Positions 55,931 to 64,000 of a stretch of 64,000 bases of DNA are shown in pieces. Origin of the DNA: Cunninghamia lanceolata (taxonomy: Eukaryota; Streptophyta; Pinopsida; Cupressales; Cupressaceae); NCBI GenBank assembly GCA_027924645.1, contig BSBN01000809.1:41322001-41386000 (forward strand), read 5' to 3'. The stretch's first letter is position 1, and each line of letters opens with the position of its first letter. The translations under genes were made by a program, and so were the position numbers. The notes beneath the pieces are model-generated. The model saw only the letters and a list, made by a program, of their open reading frames with translations, ran no database searches and was not told the origin of the DNA.

Positions 55931-57923
55931 TGTTGGAACTAAAAATTTCCCACCAAATTTTGCAAATATTTTAGGCTCCCATAATGAAAAATTAATTCCA
56001 GCACTCAGAAATATAGTTAGAAGGTGTTAGATGTCAATGCTTTGAGACCTGCAATAGTCATGATTAAAATTCCACACTAATGGTGTGGTGATACATAAAC
56101 TATGGCAACAAATAAAATAGTCTCGAAGAAGTGTCATTTTGTGCACTAAAGAACTTCCAAGTGTCGAGGTACTCTGCCTTGTTGTTTAGAATAGGTGAAA
56201 CTGCCATGGGTATTCAAGACAAAACCACCATGCTACAATCAAAACTCTGATGACGAAACCACCACAACAGATTTGGATCGGGCCACTTCCATATATTGAA
56301 CTGCCTCACCAATAGTGCAACTGCCCCCCTGTTGTACCTAGATGTTTTACCACTATACAAAATGTTGTCTTTCAGCATTGTATTTGATAGAGTTCTTCGT
56401 TGTTTGAAGAAGTGAACTAATTTTTGGATCCTTACGGATCAGTACAATGGAAATTCATATTGGGGTCATCTGTAGTACAAGTTTAAGAGACTAGATTCCA
56501 ATCCAATCTCTTATTTACACCATATACTCAATATGTGGTTCTTCATGAATAATCTTTGAAAGATTTGGGCTTATAGTGGGTTTAAAGGGAATTTCATACC
56601 ATCTAGACTGAAGTAGCATCTTTTTGCATCTGAATTCCTATTTGTTCATCTCTATTTGGGTTTACACTATCTTCAAATCACACCATGTGAATTATCCACA
56701 AAACATGGTCATTCAACATAGTATTTCACTTTCAAGGGCATGTTTGCACCTTTTTACATCTGACTTGACATTTACACAACCTAACTCATGTTTGTGCAGT
56801 CTTCACTTTGTATTCTATGAATTTTGTAGGATGGATTGTATATGTTTTGACATTAACAACTCCATAAAATGATGCAATCCCAGGTACCCTCTTGACGTGT
56901 TTTATAGTTGAAGCACAAGGGTTCAGGGTTTACACTTTAGATTTTAAACTATTAGATTTCAGTGTTTAACAAGAATTAGTTATGATTTGGGACTGAAAGT
57001 TTAGGGTTTAAGGTTAAAGTTTATGCAATATGATTTTATCTGGACACCTTTTTCCATTGACTATCAGATTTACAATGTAGGTTTACAATGGCACCTTAAT
57101 ATTCTGAACATATTTTATGACATTCATGGTCTTCAAGTGAACATCTACAAGTGAACATGGGGAAACAAAGATCATGGTCCTCAATACAACCAAGATTATA
57201 TGTTAACAATAAGAAATCTAATTTATTCTATAAAATAGTCAGGCTCTTACAAAATTCCATTATTTATTTAATATTCTTTGACATCATTCTGAACTTAAAT
57301 GTAAGTGCAATATCCTGGGATTATAAGATGAAGAATTTGCATAAGCATAAAGACAATGCACTAGGGTGGAAATTTTTTGACTGCTTTGTTGTTTTGGTGG
57401 GTATTTAAAATATTTAGGGGATTACCAAGTTTCAACCTTTTTCACCTGCTCAACTTGGTCAATTGCCAAGCAATCAAAGGTGTTATCTCTCTCACCTAGA
57501 TGAAATGAGTAGCAAGTGGACTATTCATAATGGAAATAAAATTTTCAAAATCACTATTCATGAAATATGTTTCATGAATAAAGATCAGCTTAAAACCATA
57601 CAGTTGAATCCAATCACATAACTTAATAAACTGTGAAAAAACCACTTATATAAAAATGTTGAATCTGATCACATAACTTAATAAATTGTGAAAAGACCAA
57701 TTATGTCATAGAATTATAGGGATCAATCTGGTTGGCTGCACGCTTCTTTTGCTCAAATAACCTGTCTGCTCATCACCCTTCTCGTCTACAAACTCTAAGC
57801 AGTTATTACCTGTTCAATATTCTTATTTGATAATTTGAACCATCGAGCAAGTAATAGTCTATCAAGCGTTTAACAGGCTTTATGAAAATTGAAGATGCGA
57901 GCTACCTTGCAAATATTGTCAAA
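55931..57923. other. Left part of the insertion, no gene recognised
   Basis: AT-rich; short open runs (56624-56872, 57151-57408) lack coding character. A near-repeat AATCCAATCACATAACTTAATAAA-type unit occurs twice around 57605 and 57660. Confidence 0.4.
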
Positions 57924-58088
57924 TTAGTTATCTAGAATGAGACATATGACACATTTTCCCAATATATCTGGATTGCCTGTGCTTGTAATAACAAATGTAG
58001 TTAATCCAGAATTATTGAGGAAATTCCTTATTTCAGAAACCTTAAATCCAGAATAATTAGGTAGCATTTCAAAGTCTTTCGAGCTCAT
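57790..58088 (-). pseudogene. SAP-like protein fragment
   Basis: From an ATG at 58088 a 54-codon frame runs to a TAA at 57924-57926. It reads MSSKDFEMLPNYSGFKVSEI then RNFLNNSGL and PDILGKCVICLILDN. The pattern (hydrophobic-x2-E-hydrophobic-x3-L-x3-GL, then a second helix) resembles a SAP nucleic-acid-binding motif, by eye. The same frame continues past the stop with plausible coding (FDNICKVARIFNFHKAC, LLLARWFKLSNKNIEQV) to about 57800. It is likely a captured or decayed host exon. Family uncertain. Confidence 0.35.
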
Positions 58089-58340
58089 TGTCTTCCACAT
58101 CAATACACATGATAATACACACTACCATAACTTTTCGTGAGCAACATTGAAACCTCTCCATTCAATTTCATCTAATAAAATTATAGAGATATTCCTCTAA
58201 ATTTTTGAATATCCCTGGCCTCTCCTGTGAGTAAGACAGGCATATATTAATGTGACTAAGTAAAATACAACTTTGTTAATCTCACTTAGCCCTTCTGGTT
58301 ATTTAGAAGCACAAATTGAATCATTCTTGGGAAGTCTGAA

Positions 58341-59146
58341 ATGGAGTGGAATTATTCAGAAGCTAATGAATTTGGTGCTGCTGCCACTGAAGCTTCTGCA
58401 CAAGATAATTTTTTAGAGAATCCAGAAACTAAGGAGGATGAATTCATGGGAACGGTGAAATTGCTGTGCTGGAACCACCTAACGGAATAGGTGCGCAAGA
58501 TGATTTAGTTCGTGCATCTGTTGAGACCCCCGAAAATAACATGTAGGAATTTGGAGAAGAGAATGGTTCGCCCCAAGTCAATAACAGTATTCCAGGTATC
58601 GGAGTAGTTTCTGGTGGGGCCATGTCAATACCTGGGATATCTACTTACCATGAGGATGGTGGTGAAGGCAATGGAGATAACTTTGTTGCAGAAGGATTTG
58701 AGAGGCAGGAACTGATGCCTATAGCTAGGTGTGTTTAGTAAACAACTTAAAGATGAGGATGGAGAACCAGAAACAGATGTAGACAATGATTCAAAATCAG
58801 AAATAGATGCAGATTTTAATGCTCTTTTTAGTAAATTTGATGATGAAAAAATTAAAGATCTAGGAGATCGTCTTAAGAAAGCGTTTAACACGCTAGATAT
58901 TCTTGACAAAAATATTGCTAGGGACGTTCCATGGAATGCAAGGGACGCTCTGTGGAATGCACTCTGAGCTGTATGGAATGCACTCCACTCTCACTGCATT
59001 GAATCTGCACGTAGCATGTTTGGAAATTTGTGTAGGGTTAATGAACACCGAGCTTTACCAAGCATACCTCAAAGCTCTGGAGAATCAAGTGCCCTTGGAA
59101 CAAATCCAGACAAGCCTGAGTTCGGGTTTTAACAGTTAGTTCTTTG
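58341..59146 (+). pseudogene. Unidentified acidic protein fragment
   Basis: From the ATG at 58341: MEWNYSEANEFGAAATEASA. A shift near 58450 leads to EIAVLEPPNGIGAQDDLVRA and, past a TAG, SPQVNNSIPGIGVVSGGAMS. A second shift near 58737 leads to LKDEDGEPETDVDNDSKSEI and DLGDRLKKAFNTLDILDKNI. The doubled segment RDALWNAL-stop-AVWNALHSHC continues to a TAA near 59130. About 265 codons in total, acidic, without low-complexity collapse. This looks like real coding sequence in decay. I do not recognise the family. Confidence 0.4.
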
Positions 59147-59359
59147 GGAAGTTCTTTTATGAAGCAAAACAACAATAGAGAGGACAGGGAACTGTCGTAG
59201 AAGTACTAAATTAAACATAGAGAAACATTGCTCTCCCGATAGAGATGATAAAGCCTCTATACCCGAGAAATCTAGCCTCAAGTGATGGAGCACTTCTGAG
59301 ATATTTTAGGACAACAAGGAGTTTAAGCAGAACTAAAAAAGATTGCAGCAACTAACTGC

Positions 59360-59764
59360 GAGGAAGGTATAATCTAAAACTGCCTTAATTTTTTTTTCAA
59401 AATGGTGTTCAATTCTGAGGCGTTGCACTACATCAACAATGGAGAACCTTTCCACTTGTTTGATTTCTCCATCTCCAAGAAGACTATGAAATGCTTCCAC
59501 CTTTATTTCCTTAACTAAGGCTTCAGCCCTCTCCAGGTATGATGATGCCTGATAAAATATCTTCTTTAGCTTTCAGAAACCATGGCCTATACATCAATAA
59601 AGAATTGATGAGAGAGGCAAACATGCATTCTAAGTTAATTAAACTCACTCCATAAAGCGATGAAAGAGAGTAAAAAAATCGTGCTCCCAGACATTGGCGT
59701 GGTATCCTCCTTCAGGAAAAATAATCATAGAGCTGGGAAATCTTTTCGTTGAAAGTTTGGTACT
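59360..59764 (-). pseudogene. Terpene synthase fragment, two exons and an intron
   Basis: Exon 1 (about 59649-59764) follows an AG acceptor and reads KRFPSSMIIFPEGGYHANVW then EHDFFT, with a one-base slip before SLSSLYG. It matches the N-W/L-W-D-D-D-F-x-SL-x-x-PYG start of the TPS N-terminal domain. A GTGAGT donor follows at 59648. Exon 2 (about 59360-59548), after an acceptor TATCAG, reads ASSYLERAEALVKEIK, GDGEIKQVERFSIVDVVQRL and IEHHFEKKIKAVLDY. The intron sits where conifer TPS genes have one (after PYG). Active enzymes make terpenes from prenyl diphosphates in plastid or cytosol. The catalytic DDxxD domain is absent here, so this is a non-functional piece. Confidence 0.75.
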
Positions 59765-59789
59765 CTGCTAAAAGTTAATAGGTATTTAG

Positions 59790-62193
59790 AGTTGGAGCCA
59801 CATGACTCCAAACAACAAGCAAGGAAAACAAACAGTGAGACAATGCTTACCAAATGCCATCGTATCCTAAGATTGAATACACTTCATCACACGAGAATGC
59901 ACAATACAATAATTGCATATGCAGTATTCTGTGTTCCACAAGGATGTTCTGTGAGGATGCCTGTCAAATGTAACTTTCACTTTCACTTAAATATGGTTTA
60001 CTAGCAAAGGAAAGTATCATAAAAACTTGTGAACGTACCCAAAGAAAAACAAAACTCCAGAAGATTTGAGATTTTCAAAGATAAACATAATATCATATTC
60101 CTGGATACAACTGTCTAATGGTTTTTTAATTCCAAACATTTAGGGTCTCCTTCAAGATCCCCGAGAGAATTATTACATCAAAGCTGTAGTTTTATCTTTA
60201 AGGATATCTTTCATATACAACAAGATTAAAATGGGAAATTATTTTCAGTTCAAAGGTGAATTATTTTGGAAGATTTAATCGATGCAAGGAAAGATTTTCA
60301 TATTGTTCATCCGGAATTAAGATAATGAAGGAATTAATTTATTAGATAAATTAATTCTCACCAAGCAGCGTTAATTCTTTTCACTCAAGTAAATTAATTT
60401 TGCCTAACATAAAGTGAAAAAATATGCGGGTTAATATAAATAAAAAATAAAATATAGATCTCCCGATGGATCTCATTTAAGAGAAGGCAAAGGTGACATA
60501 ATTATTATTATTTTCACAATGTAAAGGTAATCGGCAAACCCTAGTCAAGGGTAATTATTTTCACTACAAGTATGAAAAATGTATACAAGGAAATGATAAA
60601 ATAATAACTGATGGCTAGAGAAGAAATAAAATAATTATTTTATTGTGATACTATGATGAAGGTTAATATCGAATATTTTATTTTCTGCCAAAGGCATTCA
60701 ACATAAATAAAAGACATACGGGATTTCTATGGGAAAGGTAGCAACCCTAAAAAATGCGAGCAAATATACAACGGAAATAAGGAAATGTTACCGCACTCCA
60801 CAGGTCCTAAGGTTCACCTCAATATAAATTATATGCTTATATAATGTTTATCTGATGATTAATTTGTTTTCTTTGCAGGATTGGGGTTGTATTGAATACA
60901 AATCGAGCGTCTCTCAATGAAGCGTCTCTCAATGAGAAGATTAAATATTTTATTTTAGCCGGAGATGAAAGAATGCAGCCAAATGATTAATTATTTTATG
61001 TCAAGTGAAACCATATATATCCATTATATCAGTTATTTAAACTGCAAAATGAATGTAACGGGTCTGAGGCTTGTTGCATCTCTTTAAATAGAGATCCCAG
61101 GACCCAGAGAAAGGGAGTTAGAATGAGGTTAGAATAGGGTTAGAAATTAGGTTATGAACAGATATTTTTACAAAAAGACAATGGAAGCATTTTAGGATTA
61201 GAATCTGAGCAAATTTGATCATTCTGTGCAATGTCATTTTGAGAAAGACTATGGTGCATGATACATTTTGAGGCAGCAGTCGAGGATTCAAATTCGAAAA
61301 ACATTGTGACGGTATCATTTGTTTGTTGTTTAAATTCAATCAATTTAATTATCTCTGTATCATTCATTTTTAGATTATTCAATTTGAATGTGTTAAGGAT
61401 ATGTCAAATTGTCTGATTATAGTTGCTAATTCAGTATATTTGATTTGATTGGTTTCTCAAGTAGAATTAAATCCTTTCTCATCAATTATAGTAATCTTAG
61501 AATGTTGAATGGATTATTAAGTACGATTAATTGATTAGGGTTATTAATTTGTCTCCAGAGTTGATCTAATTTGTTAATTTGCAAATTTAAATTGGTTCTT
61601 TCCGGAAAGATTAAAATCCTTTTTAAATATTTTGCATTTAATTCAATTATGTCCTTTGGATTATTAAGAATGAATTAATGACTTCTTCCTTGCACGTTTG
61701 TACAAGTTGCAAACTGTTGTATGTGCCAATCAGATCGAGTTATTACCTGACACAAGTTATTTGTTTTTGACATCCTGACTCCGTTGCCCGAATGAACAAA
61801 GCACCAGTCTAACTATTGATTCATCTTATAATTAAAATCTTTACATTGTTTTATTGTTATAGTTTAGATTCATTTCATGTTAATTGTTATTTGTTTCTGT
61901 TAGAATTTAGGTTAAATCATTTGCTTTCTTTAGAATTAGTTTACAATATCTTATCTGATTTACAAGCATGCCATTGTAATTGGATAACTAGCAACAAACC
62001 AACATAGATTTAATCATACAACCTGCTTTGATAATCAAAGGTTCACCCGCCTAGGTTGTAGCAGGACCTGAAGCGCAGGGAGAAGTTGATCATTAAGGTC
62101 AAACTCTAGTCATTGGCTCAAAAATGTTGTAGATTTGACCATAGGGCTTGGCATCCCCTTAGAATCCACAACCTACATTTTTGAGACCCAACA
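59790..62193. other. Right part of the insertion, no gene recognised
   Basis: AT-rich. TTTAAATAGAGATCCC at about 61084 could be a promoter TATA region. CTTTGATAATCAAAG at about 62026-62040 is a perfect 7-bp inverted repeat. The last 75 bp can fold, because GGCTCAAAAATGTTGTAG (62116 on) pairs imperfectly with CTACATTTTTGAGACC near the end. Confidence 0.4.
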
Positions 62194-63007
62194 GATCATG
62201 TGCCTTATGCTACCATTGTTGAGAGTTTGATGTATTTTATAGTCTATACTAGACCAGACATTATTCAAATAGTGAGAGTTTTGAGTTATTTCATGACTAA
62301 TTCTGGATGAGTTCATTGGGATGTAATTAAGAGGGTCTTTAAATATTTGTGAGGTGCCTCTGAGTACTCTATTTGTTATCATTTTCATTCTATAGGGGAC
62401 TAAAACTTAGTGGATATTCATGGATTAATGGATTTACACTCTGTAGGGGATGCTGACAGCAAGAGATCCACTAGTGGTTATGTTTTCACTTTGTTTAGTG
62501 GTACTATTAGTTGGATGAATAAGCAATAGGTTGTGGTTTCTTTGTCCACTATAGATGCTAAGTGCATGGCAACTACTCATGTCTGTAAGGAGGCTATTTG
62601 ATTATAGATATTGTACTATAGAGTATCCTCTATAGTGAGCTCTAGAGGGTCCTCTAGACTAAGCTCTAGACTGAGAGTGAGCTCTAGATTATACTCTAGA
62701 GTTGGTTTTGGCTATGGAGTAATTAAAATTTGATGTGACAATTAGAGTACCATATGTCTAGCAAAGAACTCAACCTTTCATGTGAGAAAAAAGAACATTA
62801 ATGTCTAGTATCATTTTTTTTGACATGGTAGAGGATGGGAGGGTGATGTTAGAGAAAGTTGATACTTTGCAAAATGTTGTAGATGCATTGACGAAGCCAA
62901 TGAGCACAAAAAGTTCCACTGATGTCATAAGCCTATGGGCCTCTTGGCCCCTGATAGATAGATGATAGTGTTGGTGTTCCCCTTTTGGTCTTGCAAGGTG
63001 TTCAACT
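62194..63007 (+). pseudogene. Decayed copia RT end and RNase H, right part
   Basis: Continues 53085-55930: PYATIVESLMYFIVYTRPDI, VLSYFMTNS, SASEYSICYH-type sequence, then DADSKRSTSGYVFTLFSGTI and WMNKQ, the RNase H start. After KEAI a stretch of about 90 bp made of CTCTAGA-like repeats (62613-62705) interrupts the domain. It resumes with FDVTIRVPYV, NINV and the end VDALTKPMST. Many stops. LASWPLIDR follows before the polypurine tract. Confidence 0.88.
62613..62705. repeat. CTCTAGA-type simple repeat in RNase H
   Basis: About six imperfect units around the palindrome CTCTAGAG or its variants (AGCTCTAGA, CCTCTAGAC). Absent from the equivalent place in the two RNase H copies of 1881-10881. Confidence 0.7.
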
Positions 63008-63207
63008 TGTGGGAGGATATTAGGAAAATGTGTCTCAACCTTTATTCCTAATGTTCATATTTATTAATTATTTACATTTATTTATTATGTTATCCTCACA
63101 TGAGGCACATATCATCCCACTTTGAGGTAGCACTCTTTGCCACATGTCGACTATCTTGGAATGTGTGTAAGAGGTTGTAAGAGAATCTAAGTGTCATTAT
63201 GACATTA
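63008..63207 (+). repeat. PPT and start of the 3' LTR of the right copia
   Basis: PPT TGTGGGAGGA at 63008-63017, then the LTR from 63018 (TATTAGGAAAATGTGTCTCA, with TG mutated to TA). It follows the LTR of 1881-10881 (CCTCACATGAGG, then GCCACATGTCGACTATCTTG) until 63208, where another LTR is inserted. Confidence 0.85.
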
Positions 63208-63208
63208 T

Positions 63209-64000
63209 TGTTGAATGTACAAGACAATTGAGAGGGGGGGTGAATCAGTTGTATCAAAAATTTCAAACCCTCGCAAACATTCAAATCTACATTAACCTTT
63301 AAACATGTTATGACGATTAAACATGAAAAGAAAATAACTGAAACTGAATCATATCAACACTACACATAAGGGAACACCATATTTTACATAGAAAACCCTA
63401 AAAGTGAAAAACCATGGTGAGGATTAGCTCACAATATAATGTAGTAGCAATACCGAATTACAAAAGGCTCACTGCCCAAAATAAAGAATTCTCATTGTAG
63501 GTAGACTCACTATCCAAGTAGACTCACTCCCCACTGATAGAGAAAGAGGGAAGAGAAGAGTGGCTCACTGCCAGGATTTGAAAATGATATAATTGCATCT
63601 AACCTATGCATGGAGTTTAGTTCCAATGAAGCTCAATATTCACCACAAAACAAACAACACCTTTGCAACAACACTAAAAATAGTAGACACCTTCTGCTCA
63701 CTGCATCCAGTAGCCTAACACATTAAATCTCTCACTGCATTGATCAAATTTACATCATAAACATCATATCCTTCATGCATATCTACATAAACTAATCCTT
63801 GACACTTATTTATACTATCATCAATCATGAGAACATTCTCCAAGGTCAGCAACACAACTTAATTCATAAGTTTCAAATTAGGTCTGGACCCAAACATTCC
63901 CATGGAAGAAAGGAATGAATGTAGACCATGCCACATCTTAGCACGGACCTAAATTCCCTCTTACACATTATTCCAGGCTTCCTCAATCAACAAAGCATAA
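63209..64000 (-). repeat. Sirevirus-like LTR running off the window
   Basis: In minus orientation it ends TACATTCAACA at 63209 and has the C7-loop stem at 63224-63252, ACCCTAAAAGTGAAAAACC (63393-63411) and a GGCTCACTGCC repeat zone (63465-63575), the same block order as 28016-29458. It may be a solo LTR or the 3' LTR of a minus-strand element. The other end is outside the window. Confidence 0.8.

Larger units (their letters stand above)
55931..62193. mobile_element. 6.26-kb insertion with gene fragments
   Basis: It interrupts copia RT-RNase H coding sequence exactly: left ends at 55930, right resumes at 62194 with PYATIVESLMYF. Ends are TGTTGGAACTAAAAAT and, inverted, TGTTGGGTCTCAAAAATG, a short imperfect terminal inverted repeat. 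Flanks are GATCG (55926-55930) and GATCA (62194-62198). Alternatively the duplication is 8 bp, GATCGTGT/GATCATGT, if the element starts 3 bp later. No LTR pair is visible inside. It holds coding-like fragments on both strands, including a terpene synthase piece. Class unresolved: non-autonomous LTR-type unit, or a DNA transposon that captured host sequence. Confidence 0.7.

Noticed and set aside
55931..62193. Ordinary LTR retrotransposon with two LTRs
   Set aside because: The first and last several hundred bases share no direct repeat that I can see, and no gag or pol motif is inside.

Overview
The window looks like intergenic DNA from a large, AT-rich plant genome. A conifer or other gymnosperm is most likely, judging from the nested copia and Tat-lineage gypsy elements with very long LTRs and from a broken terpene synthase fragment. 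I cannot name the species. I see no intact host gene, no rRNA or complete tRNA gene, and no bacterial or organellar operon. Almost everything is transposable-element sequence in several nesting layers, and nearly every reading frame carries stops or frameshifts. Many open stretches also lack an ATG. All identities and percentages below were judged by eye.

Left third (1-14.8 kb). A decayed PIF1-type, Helitron-like helicase (1160-1880 and 10887-12149) is split by a 9.0-kb Ty1/copia element on the minus strand (1881-10881, target duplication TCTAA). That copia carries a head-to-tail duplication of about 2.6 kb covering integrase, reverse transcriptase and RNase H, so it has gag-PR once and INT-RT-RH twice. 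Downstream is a solo LTR (12558-13617, target duplication TACCC).

Middle (14.8-31 kb). After an LTR start and a poly(A)-tailed non-LTR-like element comes a direct tandem duplication of about 6.6 kb (15949-22551 and 22556-29171). Each unit holds a LINE-like tail, AT-rich spacer, a decayed unidentified protein-coding region and part of a copia LTR. In the second unit that LTR is complete and is the 5' LTR of a Sirevirus-like copia (28016-31023) with PBS, gag, zinc knuckle and protease.

Centre (31-51.2 kb). The copia is interrupted by a 3'-truncated Tat-lineage Ty3/gypsy element with a 3.9-kb LTR, an antisense coding-like region, a leader full of 21-bp-period repeats, gag, protease, G-patch, RT, RNase H and a second RNase H. 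Its gag is split by a 7.6-kb LTR element (39163-46770, target duplication AATTT). This inserted element has copia/Sirevirus LTR, PBS and PPT signals but no pol. Instead it encodes a coiled-coil/zinc-knuckle protein and an unidentified protein of roughly 1,060 codons. It is the best candidate for an undescribed system.

Right part (51.2-64 kb). A complete 347-bp TRIM (52407-52753, target duplication CATCC) sits in an LTR-like fragment. A decayed plus-strand copia of the same family as the left one follows (53085-55930 and 62194-63207). It is split by a 6.26-kb insertion (55931-62193) carrying gene-like fragments, including two terpene synthase exons. The window ends inside a minus-strand Sirevirus-type LTR from 63209.

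The elements interact mainly as a nest of insertions. The pol-less element could only have moved with enzymes supplied in trans, plausibly by Sirevirus-like copia elements with matching LTR ends.
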